DNA of 64,000 nucleotides. It comes from a bacterium (lineage in GTDB: Bacteria; Armatimonadota; JACIXR01). The notes beneath the pieces were generated by a model, which did no database searches, had not been told where the DNA came from, and was given only the letters and a program-made list of their open reading frames with translations. This document shows, in pieces, positions 50,075-59,605 of this stretch. Location of the stretch: NCBI GenBank assembly GCA_014360495.1, contig JACIXR010000001.1, positions 124,001 through 188,000 of the forward strand. The letters are read 5' to 3'. Position 1 is the first letter of the stretch. Each line of letters begins with the position of its first letter. The translations under genes were made by a program, and so were the position numbers.

Positions 50075-50784
50075 TCTAAACACCCCTCATATCCGTGTTC
50101 TTTTATTTGATTGAAAAGGTCACGAGGATTGCCCTCGCAGACAATCTTGCCTTCTATCATAACATGTCCATAATCCGCATTAACATAATCAAGAATATGA
50201 CCTGTGTGGGTTATGATTAAACCCGATTTTTTCTTTTCTATCATCTTTTTCTTTCCTAAGAGGAGATTTATGGCTTCCCCGATAATAGCGATGTTATCCA
50301 AGTCTACACCCGACTCAGGCTCATCAATGAGGGCTAATTTGGGGGATTGAAGGAGTAGTTGGAGAAGTTCCACTTTTTTCATCTCTCCACCTGAGAAGCC
50401 ATAATTCAAATCTCTATCCAGGAGCTCCTCGCATTTAAGCTGTCTTGCTACATCCTCAAGGTTGTTCTCCCCGTTTGAGATATGTTTCCCTATCTGCCTG
50501 AGGGTAACCCCTCTGATAACGGGAGCTCTTTGAAAAGCAATGCCCAAGCCCAATTTAGCCCTTTCATTTGGAGGCAATTCCGTTATATCCTCCCCATACC
50601 AATAAATCTTACCCCTCAAGAGGTTGTATCTACCCAATCCCATAATTGCCCTCAGCAAGGTCGTTTTCCCTGAACCGTTAGGACCCATCAAGATATGGGT
50701 TTCCCCTTCCTTGATGTTCAAATTAACGCCGTTCAAAATCAGTTTGTTCTCTACTTCTACCACTAAGTCCTCTACGAGGAGCAT
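50050..50784 (-). CDS. sufC: SufC-like Fe-S assembly ATPase
   Basis: 244 residues of the ABC-ATPase type. Walker A GPNGSGKTTLL (about 34-44), SufC signature NYGFSGGEMKKVELLQLLLQSPKLALIDEPESGVDLD, and H-loop LIITHTGHIL. The C-terminus is unusual: EHGYEGCLECARCRGL has a Cys-x2-Cys-x2-Cys cluster absent from classical E. coli SufC. It powers cluster assembly on the SufB-like scaffold, with which it overlaps. Upstream lies a promoter (TTGGCG-17-TATAAT). Confidence 0.9.
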   Translation of the reverse strand: MLLVEDLVVEVENKLILNGVNLNIKEGETHILMGPNGSGKTTLLRAIMGLGRYNLLRGKIYWYGEDITELPPNERAKLGLGIAFQRAPVIRGVTLRQIGKHISNGENNLEDVARQLKCEELLDRDLNYGFSGGEMKKVELLQLLLQSPKLALIDEPESGVDLDNIAIIGEAINLLLGKKKMIEKKKSGLIITHTGHILDYVNADYGHVMIEGKIVCEGNPRDLFNQIKEHGYEGCLECARCRGL

Positions 50785-50830
50785 TTTTGAGTATCACCTT
50801 CCAATTTATATGATTAAAATTCTCAATAAT

Positions 50831-50859
50831 ATTATACGGAGATTTTGCCTTTCCGCCAA
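50831..50859 (-). promoter_or_regulatory. promoter of sufCB
   Basis: Minus strand TTGGCG (50859-50854), 17 bases, TATAAT (50836-50831). It leaves a leader of about 40 nt with GGAAGGTGAT before the sufC ATG. No binding-site palindrome for an Fe-S regulator is clear. Confidence 0.55.
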
Positions 50860-50863
50860 ATAT

Positions 50864-51181
50864 TTATTTATGAAAATTAATCACCACCAAATCTCCCAAT
50901 TCGGAGGGGTACAAAGAAAGGGAGAAGTGGAAGACGGCTTCACCTATCCTCACTTCCTTTACTTTCCTATCAAGGTAATCCTCTACTTCCAAAAGAAGAA
51001 GGGAATAATTGGTTTTAGATAGACGCATAAACTCCCGGCTTCCTCTTTCGGAATATGCTATTACCCTTACATTTTTAGCTCCTGGTATTATCTCCACTTT
51101 ATAGGCACCGAGATGGGCAGATGTCTCCAATATGAGGGGCAGTAGCGGAAAGGAACGATGTTTTATCCCGATGTCATTCAT
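50864..51181 (-). CDS. conserved-looking hypothetical protein, about 105 residues
   Basis: ATG 51181 (MNDIGIKHRSFPLLPL) is a more natural start than the ATG 40 codons earlier, whose extra part is low-complexity and hydrophobic. The protein alternates charged and hydrophobic residues, as in a small alpha/beta fold (AYKVEIIPGAKNVRVIAYSE, YSLLLLEVEDYLDRKVKEV, VFHFSLSLYPSELGDLVVI). No ribosome site is obvious and no family recognised. It lies upstream of sufC on the same strand. Confidence 0.45.
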   Translation of the reverse strand: MNDIGIKHRSFPLLPLILETSAHLGAYKVEIIPGAKNVRVIAYSERGSREFMRLSKTNYSLLLLEVEDYLDRKVKEVRIGEAVFHFSLSLYPSELGDLVVINFHK

Positions 51182-51256
51182 TTTAAATGAAATTTTATTG
51201 ATTATAATAAAAATTGACAAGATGGAATGGCGTTTATCCTCTAATGAAAGATGCTC

Positions 51257-51285
51257 TTCACTCCCTTCCCCAATTTTTCTAAAAT
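51257..51285 (+). promoter_or_regulatory. possible promoter of the GH38 gene
   Basis: TTCACT (51257-51262), 17 bases, TAAAAT (51280-51285). It sits 30 bases before the ATG at 51315, with AAAAGGAGGAAG between. Confidence 0.5.
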
Positions 51286-51314
51286 AATTAAAAATTTTCA
51301 AAAGGAGGAAGAAG

Positions 51315-53684
51315 ATGGATATCTATCTGATTGGAAATGCTCACATTGACCCTGTTTGGCTCTGGCGCTGGACGGAGGGAATGCAGGTTGTCAGGGCTAC
51401 CTGCCAAGCTGTTTTGGAGCTTATGGAGAGATATCCCGATTTTAAGTTTTCGTTTTCATCGGCTATTTTTTATAAATGGCTAAAGGAGAACGAACCTGAG
51501 ATGTTTGAGAAAATTAAGGGATATGTTGATGAAGGACGATGGGAAATTGTGGGTGGTTGGATTGTGGAGCCTGACTGCAATATCCCTTGCGGGGAATCCT
51601 TTGTCCGCCACTCGCTTTACGGTCAGCTATTCTTCAAAAATAATTTTGGGAAAACCGCGAAAGTTGGGTACAATCCTGATTCCTTCGGTCATAACGCCTC
51701 CCTTCCCCAGATTTTACGTAAATCCGGAATGGAATACTATGTATTTATGCGACCTTCCCCCTGGGAAAAGGATTTACCTTCATATATCTTCCACTGGAAA
51801 AGCAGAGATGGCGCAAGTGTCCTCGCTTATCGCATCCCTTTCACCTATGCAACGGGAGGTGGGGAACTGAAAGATTATTTAGAGCGTTTCATCAACGAGC
51901 TTGAGGGAAAGCTGGAGAAGGCTATGTTCTTCTATGGTAGGGGCGACCACGGTGGCGGTCCAACAGGGGATAATATAGAAAGCTTAAACTCTCTTTCCCA
52001 GAATATGCCACAACACAAATTCATATTTGCTAAAACGGAGGATTTCTTCCAAGAGGCAAAAGAGGGCGAATACCCTACCGTTGAGGGGGAGCTTCAGTAT
52101 CATTCTCGCGGTTGTTATACCTCCTGTAGCTTGATAAAGGCTTTGAATAGAAGGGGGGAGAATATCCTTCTGAGCGCTGAGAAGTTCTCTGTTTTGGCTC
52201 ATCTCCTTGTTGGAAAACCTTATCCGCGGGAGGAATTCCGTTTCGCTTGGGAGAATCTCCTTTTCTGCCAATTCCACGACATCCTCGCTGGTTCAAGTAT
52301 TCTGCCCGCTTATGAGGACGCCCAAAGGGCGATAGATACATCAATTTATATGGCTGAAAAGGCTTTAAATTATGCTATTCAAGGCATTGCAAGAAAAATC
52401 AAAACCGATAGGCAATCCATTATAGTCTTCAATCCCTCCTCTTGGAGAAGGTTAGAAAAAGTGGAAGTGGAATTGGCATGGAGGGAGGAAGGATTGCGCG
52501 TAGTCTCACCAAAGGGTGAAATACAGGAGGCGCAGGAAATACAATCGTTAAGCGTTACCGGGATGAGGAGGTTTCTCTTCATAGCAGATGTTCCCCCTTT
52601 GGGATATGCTGTTTATGAGCTCGCTCCATCTCACTTCAAAAGCTCTCAAGTGGGAGAAGAAGTTCCGCCAAATCGTTTGGAGAACGATTTTCTACTGATA
52701 GAAGTGGACGATGAGGGCTATATATCTCGTTTCGTTGACAAAGTGAACAGGATAGAGCCTCTTCGTTATCCTGCTCTCGTTCCATTAGTGATAGATGATA
52801 AAGGCGATGCTTGGGGGCATGATGTTGAATCGTTTAGAGATGTAATCGGCAGCTTTAGAGCAGTGGAGAAAAAATGGGTTGAAATCGGACCGATAAGATG
52901 GCAATTAAGAGTAAAGAGCGTTTGGGGAGATAGCGTTCTCTGGCAGGATTTTGTTCTTTATAAAGATTTGCCTTTCCTGGATGTTGAGGCAAGGCTTCTT
53001 TGGAACGAAAAACATCAGATGCTCAAGATTGCCTTGCCAACGGCGTTTCAGGATTCCATCGCCACTTTCTCCATCCCCTATGGATTTGTAGAGAGAGAAC
53101 AAGACGGAAAGGAGCAACCTCTTGGTTGCTGGATGAATCTGGATATGAATGATAAAAGCTATGGGGTGGCTTTTATAAATGATTCCAAATATGGAGGGGA
53201 TATCTTAGGTGGTGAAATGCGCCTTAGCATAGTTAGAAGCCCTGTATATGCGCATCATGTTCCAAGGGAGCTTGAAGAAGGAAAGGATTACATTTATATG
53301 GACCAAGGATATCATAATTTCTCATATCGCGTTTATCCTCACAAGGGAGATTGGAGGCAAGGGGAAGTGGAGAAAGTAGCGGAGGAGTTCAATCAACCGT
53401 TACACTCTATAATAGAGCATCCCCATAGTGGAGAACTTCCTTGTTCCTTTTCTCTTCTTGAGCTCCAGCCCCCAAATGTAATTCTTTCCGCTCTCAAGAT
53501 GGGGGAGGAAGAAGATGTGATTGTATTTCGGCTCTGGGAAAGCAGCGGGGAGATGTGTCAAGCAACGCTTGAGATTCCCCATCTTAAAGTCGAATGGAAT
53601 GGACCACTTGCACCATCTGAGATAAAAACATTAAAATTATTTCCCTCCCTTAAATGGGAGGAATCAAATCTATTGGAGGTGTAA
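51315..53684 (+). CDS. alpha-mannosidase, GH38
   Basis: 789 residues, no signal peptide. The catalytic domain begins with the zinc motif NAHIDPVW (His10, Asp12). The nucleophile is Asp122 in YNPDSFGHNASLPQ, and more metal ligands are in FHDILAGSS. GRGDHGGGPT is also family-typical. A helical domain and a large C-terminal beta region follow. It removes alpha-linked mannose from oligosaccharides, probably in the cytoplasm. AAAGGAGGAAG precedes the ATG. The acetyltransferase gene follows five bases later. It complements the remote glycosidase locus. Confidence 0.92.
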   Translation: MDIYLIGNAHIDPVWLWRWTEGMQVVRATCQAVLELMERYPDFKFSFSSAIFYKWLKENEPEMFEKIKGYVDEGRWEIVGGWIVEPDCNIPCGESFVRHSLYGQLFFKNNFGKTAKVGYNPDSFGHNASLPQILRKSGMEYYVFMRPSPWEKDLPSYIFHWKSRDGASVLAYRIPFTYATGGGELKDYLERFINELEGKLEKAMFFYGRGDHGGGPTGDNIESLNSLSQNMPQHKFIFAKTEDFFQEAKEGEYPTVEGELQYHSRGCYTSCSLIKALNRRGENILLSAEKFSVLAHLLVGKPYPREEFRFAWENLLFCQFHDILAGSSILPAYEDAQRAIDTSIYMAEKALNYAIQGIARKIKTDRQSIIVFNPSSWRRLEKVEVELAWREEGLRVVSPKGEIQEAQEIQSLSVTGMRRFLFIADVPPLGYAVYELAPSHFKSSQVGEEVPPNRLENDFLLIEVDDEGYISRFVDKVNRIEPLRYPALVPLVIDDKGDAWGHDVESFRDVIGSFRAVEKKWVEIGPIRWQLRVKSVWGDSVLWQDFVLYKDLPFLDVEARLLWNEKHQMLKIALPTAFQDSIATFSIPYGFVEREQDGKEQPLGCWMNLDMNDKSYGVAFINDSKYGGDILGGEMRLSIVRSPVYAHHVPRELEEGKDYIYMDQGYHNFSYRVYPHKGDWRQGEVEKVAEEFNQPLHSIIEHPHSGELPCSFSLLELQPPNVILSALKMGEEEDVIVFRLWESSGEMCQATLEIPHLKVEWNGPLAPSEIKTLKLFPSLKWEESNLLEV

Positions 53685-53689
53685 GAGTT

Positions 53690-54793
53690 ATGGAGATCAA
53701 ACAAGAGAGACAGGATAGAGCTACGAAGTTAATCCTTGTCGTTGATGGAGAGGAAGTCAGCTGGCTTTGGGTGATAGATTATGAGATGCGCATAGGTTCA
53801 GCGGTTATGAAGATGGGTGGCATAGCGGGTGTTTGGACGGAGGAGAAGCACCGTTTGAAGGGCTACGCAAGTAAGGTTTTGAACGCTTCCATTCAGTTTA
53901 TGAAGGAAGAGGGTTATGATGTTTCCCTTTTATTTGGGATACCGAATTTCTATCACCGCTTCGGCTATGCTACTGTTCTTCCTCGCTACACCGCCGAGCT
54001 TGATATGAGGAATATCCCTTTTTCTTCCTCTCACTTTAGAATGGAGCCCTACGACGATAGGTTTAGAGAAGCGCTCTTAGAGATTTATCAAGAAAACAAT
54101 AAGGGGCGAACGGGCACAATCGTCCGTTCAAAGGATAAGTGGAAAGGTTTTAGCCACGGAAACGAATGGTCATCTAAAGCTCTCCCCTATGTCCTCTTAG
54201 ATGGGGAGGAGGTTGTAGCCTATTTCGTGCTAGATAGCAAGGAGCCGATGGTTATAGAGTTGGGATACAAGAAGCCGGATAAAGAGATTTTTTCCGCCAT
54301 TCTTTCCCAAATTCGCCAGTTGTCCGAAGAAAGAAACAGCCCTATCTTCAAGTTTTCCCTTCCGCCAGATTTCCTTTTTACTGAATTCTGTCAGCGATAT
54401 GACCTTCGCTTGAATATGGAATTTCCCGAAAATAGGGACGGAATGGGGCGAGTTATCAACATCATCACTTTTCTTTATAAACTTCAGGATGTGTTTAGAA
54501 GTCGCATAGGCTATAACCCAGTAGAAGGAATCCTTATAGTAGAGACGGAGATAGGGGAGGTTCCCTTTGATATAAAGAAGGACACTGTCTTCTTTATGCC
54601 TTTCCTTCCTCCTTCAGGCTGGAGATTGAGGATTCCCCAAGCAAAACTTATGCAGCTCGCTATGGGTTATCGCACGATTGACGAGCTACTTTTAGATGAG
54701 GATGTTTCACTGGAAGGAGAGGAAGCCCTTCCGATTTTGCGAAAGCTATTTCCCAAACAGTTTCCTTTCTTCTGGCCGGCGGATAGATTTTAA
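53690..54793 (+). CDS. Eis-like GNAT N-acetyltransferase
   Basis: 367 residues from ATG 53690, chosen because TTGGAGGTG lies directly upstream (the earlier ATG lies inside the mannosidase). The tandem GNAT region has MGGIAGVWTEEKHRLKGYASKVL (acetyl-CoA loop RLKGYAS) and LFGIPNFYHRFGYATVLPRY. The C-terminal part (about 260-360) is an SCP2-like lid with MAMGYRTIDELL-type sequence. Eis enzymes acetylate amines, including amino-sugars and lysines. Coupling to an alpha-mannosidase suggests a sugar substrate, but this is inference. Confidence 0.8.
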   Translation: MEIKQERQDRATKLILVVDGEEVSWLWVIDYEMRIGSAVMKMGGIAGVWTEEKHRLKGYASKVLNASIQFMKEEGYDVSLLFGIPNFYHRFGYATVLPRYTAELDMRNIPFSSSHFRMEPYDDRFREALLEIYQENNKGRTGTIVRSKDKWKGFSHGNEWSSKALPYVLLDGEEVVAYFVLDSKEPMVIELGYKKPDKEIFSAILSQIRQLSEERNSPIFKFSLPPDFLFTEFCQRYDLRLNMEFPENRDGMGRVINIITFLYKLQDVFRSRIGYNPVEGILIVETEIGEVPFDIKKDTVFFMPFLPPSGWRLRIPQAKLMQLAMGYRTIDELLLDEDVSLEGEEALPILRKLFPKQFPFFWPADRF

Positions 54794-54866
54794 GGTGTTA
54801 AAAATGCTTTAAATTGCTTTTAGAATTCTTCCCAAAGTAGGGAGTTATTGTGAATAACACAGATTC

Positions 54867-54895
54867 TTGCCTTGGGTTCAATTCGCCTTTATAAT
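54867..54895 (+). promoter_or_regulatory. promoter of the arginine-pilT operon
   Basis: TTGCCT (54867-54872), 17 bases, TATAAT (54890-54895). The predicted start point near 54902 is only about three bases before the ATG at 54905, so argD may be translated from a nearly leaderless mRNA. Confidence 0.65.
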
Positions 54896-54904
54896 ACCTT
54901 ATTA

Positions 54905-56089
54905 ATGTCATATCAACAAGAAGATTTTATTATGAAGACTTACAGAAGGTTTCCTGTTGCCTTTGCCAAAGGCAAAGGAGCAAAGCTCTGGGATGTAGAT
55001 GGGAAGGAATATATAGATTTCCTCTCGGGGATAGGTGTTTTGAATGTTGGGCATAGCCATCCGGATGTCGTCTCCGCTATCCAAAAGCAAAGTTCTCTTC
55101 TTCTTCATACATCCAATCTCTTTCACATACCATTACAGGAGGAATTAGCGGAGAGGCTTTTTAAACTCACGGGAATGCTTTCCTTTTTTTGCAACTCCGG
55201 CGCTGAGGCAAACGAAGCCGCTATCAAGCTCGCCCGTGCCTACGGAAAGCCAAAAGGGAAATATAAGATAATCTCCGCTCTGAACTCCTTTCATGGAAGA
55301 ACCCTCGGCGCCCTTTCCGCTACCGGACAGGAAAAATATAAGGAAAAATTTCAACCCCTTATACCGGGTTTTTCCTTTGCACCCTTCAATGACCTCCCTG
55401 CCTTCTCATCTCTAATGGATGAAGAGACCTGTGCCGTAATTCTTGAACCGGTTCAGGGGGAGGGAGGAGTCTATCCAGCTGATAAGGATTTCCTTCAAGG
55501 AATATATGAACTTTGTTTGGAAAGGGATATCCTTTTAATACTTGACGAGGTTCAAACTGGGTTGGGAAGGTGTGGGGCTCTTTTTTGCTATCAGCTCTAC
55601 GATGTAAAGCCACATATAGTCACATTGGCGAAATCCCTTGGTGGAGGGGTTCCCATCGGGGCTATGCTTGCTCAGCCCAATGTGGCGGAAGCTTTCTCAC
55701 CAGGAGACCACGCTTCAACCTTCGGTGGAAATTTCCTCGCTAGCGCAGCTGCCTTAGCGGTCTTGGATATCTTGGAAAGGGAAAATCTTCCCAAAAGAGC
55801 AAGGGAGATGGGGGATTACTTCTGGGGAAAGCTTGAGGAATTGAGAGAGGAAATTAGGGAAATCAAAGAGATAAGAGGGCTTGGGCTTATGTTGGCAATA
55901 GAGTTTTATCAACCAATTGCGAGACAGGTCGTATCTATGGCTTTGGAAAAAGGGTTGATTATAAATGCTACGAGCGATTATACTCTTCGTTTCCTTCCTC
56001 CCCTTGTGATAGAAAAAGAGGAAATAGAAAGAGGGATAGCGATTCTAAAGGAGGTGCTGTATGAATTATTGCGAGGTAAAGGAGATTAA
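54905..56089 (+). CDS. argD: acetylornithine aminotransferase
   Basis: 394 residues. Class III PLP aminotransferase: TYRRFPVAFAKGKG, FCNSGAEANEAAIKLAR (phosphate loop), FHGRTLGALSATGQ, EPVQGEGGV, LILDEVQTGLGRCG, and PLP lysine in TLAKSLGGGVPIGA. It makes N-acetylornithine from the semialdehyde in arginine synthesis and may also serve lysine synthesis. Start: ATG 54905 gives the family-typical N-terminus, and the promoter rules out the TTG 33 bases earlier; ATG 54932 is an alternative. It overlaps argF by 29 bases. Confidence 0.92.
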   Translation: MSYQQEDFIMKTYRRFPVAFAKGKGAKLWDVDGKEYIDFLSGIGVLNVGHSHPDVVSAIQKQSSLLLHTSNLFHIPLQEELAERLFKLTGMLSFFCNSGAEANEAAIKLARAYGKPKGKYKIISALNSFHGRTLGALSATGQEKYKEKFQPLIPGFSFAPFNDLPAFSSLMDEETCAVILEPVQGEGGVYPADKDFLQGIYELCLERDILLILDEVQTGLGRCGALFCYQLYDVKPHIVTLAKSLGGGVPIGAMLAQPNVAEAFSPGDHASTFGGNFLASAAALAVLDILERENLPKRAREMGDYFWGKLEELREEIREIKEIRGLGLMLAIEFYQPIARQVVSMALEKGLIINATSDYTLRFLPPLVIEKEEIERGIAILKEVLYELLRGKGD

Positions 56090-56969
56090 AAGTCGCTTTC
56101 AAGGAAGGGACCTTCTGTCCATTTCCCAATTAACTAAAGAGGAAGTTATCACCTTATTTGAAGTTGCTAAATTGCTGAAGGATATGCAAAAGAGAGGGGA
56201 ACCACATCCCTTGCTTCAAGGCAAAGCAATAGCTCTGCTTTTTGAAAAGCCTTCAACGAGGACAAGGGTCTCATTTGAAGTGGGAGTTTATCAGCTTGGA
56301 GCCTATCCCCTGTTCCTTTCCCGTCAGGACCTCCAACTTGGCAGGGGGGAGACAATCGCCGACACGGCGAGGACGCTTGAAAGATATGTTGATGCGATAA
56401 TGGCGAGGGTATTCAAACAGGAGACATTGGAAGAGTTGGCGAACTATGCGGATATCCCTGTTATTAACGGTTTATCGGATAAGGAACATCCCTGTCAGGC
56501 GCTTGGCGATTTCTTCACTCTCTGGGAAAGGGGGATGCTAAGGAAGGATATGAAGTTCGTCTTTTTGGGTGATGGGAACAATGTATGCGCCTCCCTAGCG
56601 CTTCTCTCCTCGCTCTTAGGGGTAAATTTCCTCCATATCTGTCCACCGGGATACGAGCTTCCCTTCGCTGTTTCTAACAGCCATTCAAAAGATGATATTA
56701 AGGATGCGGATGTGATTTATACCGATGTATGGGTGTCAATGGGGCAGGAGGATGAAAGCGAGAAGAGGAAAAGGGATTTCGCTCCTTATCAGCTCAATTC
56801 TTCCCTTTTGGCATTAGCCAAGCCCGAAGCGGTAGTTATGCATTGTCTTCCCGCAAGGAGGGGAGAGGAAATAACGGACGAGGTTATGGATGGTCCCCAC
56901 TCTATAGTGTTTGACCAAGCGGAGAATAGGCTTCATATTCAGAAGGCGATTCTTGCTCTTTTCGTTTGA
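56061..56969 (+). CDS. argF: ornithine carbamoyltransferase
   Basis: 302 residues. The carbamoyl-phosphate motif STRTR is at 65-69, HPCQALGDFFTL follows in the linker, and the ornithine motif reads MHCLPARRGEEITDEV. FLGDGNNVCASLAL is the second-domain nucleotide-like loop. It makes citrulline. The ATG lies inside argD after AAAGGAGGTG. Downstream a 72-base gap precedes argG. Confidence 0.96.
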   Translation: MNYCEVKEIKSRFQGRDLLSISQLTKEEVITLFEVAKLLKDMQKRGEPHPLLQGKAIALLFEKPSTRTRVSFEVGVYQLGAYPLFLSRQDLQLGRGETIADTARTLERYVDAIMARVFKQETLEELANYADIPVINGLSDKEHPCQALGDFFTLWERGMLRKDMKFVFLGDGNNVCASLALLSSLLGVNFLHICPPGYELPFAVSNSHSKDDIKDADVIYTDVWVSMGQEDESEKRKRDFAPYQLNSSLLALAKPEAVVMHCLPARRGEEITDEVMDGPHSIVFDQAENRLHIQKAILALFV

Positions 56970-57041
56970 GGTTATTTTTCATTCGGGTTAATTTCTGATA
57001 AAATTAAAAATAATGGAAAATGTGAAGGAGGAAGAAGAGAA

Positions 57042-58235
57042 TTGAAAGAAAAGCTGGTTCTTGCTTACTCCGGCGGTTTAGATACATCCGTTGCTATAAA
57101 ATGGTTAGCTGAGAAATATGATGTTGATGTAGTGGCGGTAGCTGTTGATGTAGGGGAGGAGAAGAATTACGAGGAGATAAGGGAGAAGGCATTAAAAATA
57201 GGCGCTATTTCTGCCTATGTTATAGACGCAAAGGAGGAGTTCGCAAGAGATTTCGTCCTTCCCGCTCTCAAAGCCAATGCCCTTTATGAGGGGCGTTATC
57301 CCTTATCTGCAGCACTTTCCCGCCCACTAATAGCGAAAAAAGTTGTGGAGGTAGCGAGGAGGGAAGGAGCTAAGATGGTGGCACACGGCTCAACGGGGAA
57401 GGGGAACGACCAAGTGAGATTTGAAGTTTCCTTTATGGCGCTTGCGCCTGATTTAAAAATCGTCGCTCCCGTAAGGGAATGGGGTCTATCTCGTGAAGAG
57501 GAGATAGAGTATGCTCGTTCAAGGGGGATTCCCGTGCCGGTGAAAAAGGAAAAGCCGTATTCCCTTGATGTTAATCTTTGGGGGCGTTCAATAGAATGCG
57601 GTGCAATTGAGGACCCAGAAGCCGAGCCTCCTGAAGATGCTTTCTTATGGACTGTTTCGCCTCTTGAGGCTCCCGACGAGCCGGAGTATGTGGAGATAGA
57701 GTTCAAGGAAGGGGAACCGATTGCCCTGAATGGAGAGAAACTATCGCTTTCATCCTTAATATCTAAACTCAACGAGATAGGTGGAAGGCACGGTGTGGGA
57801 AGGATAGATATGGTTGAAAACAGGCTCGTGGGGATAAAATCTCGGGAGGTATATGAGGCACCAGCGGCAACGATTCTCATTACAGCTCATAAGGATTTAG
57901 AAGCTTTGACATTGAGCCGAGAGCTTCTTCATTTCAAGCAGAATTACATTGATACGAAGTTTGCCGAGTTAGTTTATTACGGTCTTTGGTTTTCCCATTT
58001 GAGGGAATGCTTGGAGGCGTTTATAAAAGAAGCGGAAAAATTTGTGACCGGAAAAGTAAGGCTTAAACTATTCAAGGGGTCCTGTCAGCCAGTTGGTCGC
58101 TCTTCTCCCTACAGCCTTTATGACCTTTCCCTTGCGACCTATGGCGAGGGGGATATTTTTGACCAGAAGTTATCGGAAGGGTTCGTTCAGCTTTGGGGTC
58201 TTCCCTATAAGATTGAGGGCAGGCGAGGGAAATGA
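57042..58235 (+). CDS. argG: argininosuccinate synthase
   Basis: 397 residues. ATP loop [12 protein letters not shown] (7-18), [15 protein letters not shown] and [17 protein letters not shown] are diagnostic. It joins citrulline and aspartate. TTG start with AAGGAGGAAGAAG upstream. A weak internal promoter (TAAAAT near 56998) cannot be confirmed. It overlaps argH by four bases. Confidence 0.96.
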   Translation: MKEKLVLAYSGGLDTSVAIKWLAEKYDVDVVAVAVDVGEEKNYEEIREKALKIGAISAYVIDAKEEFARDFVLPALKANALYEGRYPLSAALSRPLIAKKVVEVARREGAKMVAHGSTGKGNDQVRFEVSFMALAPDLKIVAPVREWGLSREEEIEYARSRGIPVPVKKEKPYSLDVNLWGRSIECGAIEDPEAEPPEDAFLWTVSPLEAPDEPEYVEIEFKEGEPIALNGEKLSLSSLISKLNEIGGRHGVGRIDMVENRLVGIKSREVYEAPAATILITAHKDLEALTLSRELLHFKQNYIDTKFAELVYYGLWFSHLRECLEAFIKEAEKFVTGKVRLKLFKGSCQPVGRSSPYSLYDLSLATYGEGDIFDQKLSEGFVQLWGLPYKIEGRRGK

Positions 58236-59605
58236 AGTTATGGGGAGGTAGGTTCAGGGAGCCGTTAGACCCATTCATTGAACGCTTCACCTCTGCCCTT
58301 CGTTTTGATAAAAGATTGCTTCCCTATGATATAAAAGCAGACATAGCCCACGCGAAAGCACTTGCATCAGCGGGAGTGATAAGCGAGGAACTAGCAAATA
58401 AAATAGTAAAGGCTTTGGAAGAGATTGAGCAGGAGGTTGAAGAAGGGAAAAGGGCGATTAAAGGAGACGAGGCCGAGGACATTCATACCCTTGTGGAGAA
58501 TTGGCTTGAGGAGAAGATTGGGGAAGGGGCAGGTTTTTTGCGTTCCTATCGCTCGCGCAATGAACAAATAGCGTGCGACCTTCGTCTCTATCTCAAAGAG
58601 GAAACAGGAAAAATAGGGGAGGCATTAAACTCTCTTCAAGGGACGCTTTTGAGTCTTGCGGAGAAGCACAAAGGGTGGAAACTCCCCGGTTATACCCATC
58701 TTCAACATTCTCAACCCGTTTCCCTTTCCCATCATCTTCTCGCCTATTTCTGGATGTTTCAAAGGGATAAGGAGAGGTTTAGAGATGGCTTAAAGAGGAT
58801 AGATATATCCCCTGAGGGAGCGGGTGCTATAGCAGGCGTTGAACTCGACCCAGAGCTGAAGGCAAGCCTTTTAGGGTTCAGCCGTTGCTTTGAGAATTCC
58901 ATAGATGCGGTTTCGGACAGGGATTTTCTGCTTGAATTTCTTTCCAACTGTGCTATATCCGCTATTCATCTCTCTCGTTTGGCGGAGGAGATTGTGCTTT
59001 GGGCGACGCAGGAATTTTCTTTCCTTACATTATCGGATGCGGTTTGCGCAGGCTCAAGTATGATGCCTCACAAGAAGAATCCCGACCCGGCGGAGCTAAT
59101 AAGAGGGAAAACTGGTAGAACAATCGGTTCGCTTGTTTCGCTCTTTATCACTTTAAAAGCTCTTCCATTATCTTATAATTTTGATATGCAGGAAAACCAA
59201 CCCGCGCTTTTTGATGCAATAGACAATTTAAAGGATTGCTTGATGGCGATGAACAAAATCCTCCAAAATCTTTCTTTTAATAAGGATAAAATGGAGGGAA
59301 GCATAGAGGATTACCTTTTAGCGGTTGAGTTGGCGGATTATCTTATCCGAAAGGGGATTCCCTTCAGGAGGGCGCATAGGATTGTGGGAGAGCTCCTCCT
59401 TTATGCAATGGAAAAGGGAAAAAAGTTCAAAGAGCTGGAGATTAAAGAGATGAAAGAATTTTCCTCCGCTTTTGATGAGGATGTTTATAAGCATCTCTCC
59501 CTTTCCTCCTTCTATGAAAGGCGAAACTTCCGAGGAGGAACGGGAGAGAAAGCTATAGAATTACAGATAAAAAGAGCAAAGGAGGTTCTGTCGCAATATG
59601 GATAA
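58232..59605 (+). CDS. argH: argininosuccinate lyase
   Basis: 457 residues. [23 protein letters not shown] opens the protein. [60 protein letters not shown] and the fumarase-superfamily signature [19 protein letters not shown] carry the catalytic His and Ser. It releases arginine and fumarate. It overlaps pilT by eight bases, so arginine and twitching genes share an mRNA. Confidence 0.96.
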   Translation: MKLWGGRFREPLDPFIERFTSALRFDKRLLPYDIKADIAHAKALASAGVISEELANKIVKALEEIEQEVEEGKRAIKGDEAEDIHTLVENWLEEKIGEGAGFLRSYRSRNEQIACDLRLYLKEETGKIGEALNSLQGTLLSLAEKHKGWKLPGYTHLQHSQPVSLSHHLLAYFWMFQRDKERFRDGLKRIDISPEGAGAIAGVELDPELKASLLGFSRCFENSIDAVSDRDFLLEFLSNCAISAIHLSRLAEEIVLWATQEFSFLTLSDAVCAGSSMMPHKKNPDPAELIRGKTGRTIGSLVSLFITLKALPLSYNFDMQENQPALFDAIDNLKDCLMAMNKILQNLSFNKDKMEGSIEDYLLAVELADYLIRKGIPFRRAHRIVGELLLYAMEKGKKFKELEIKEMKEFSSAFDEDVYKHLSLSSFYERRNFRGGTGEKAIELQIKRAKEVLSQYG

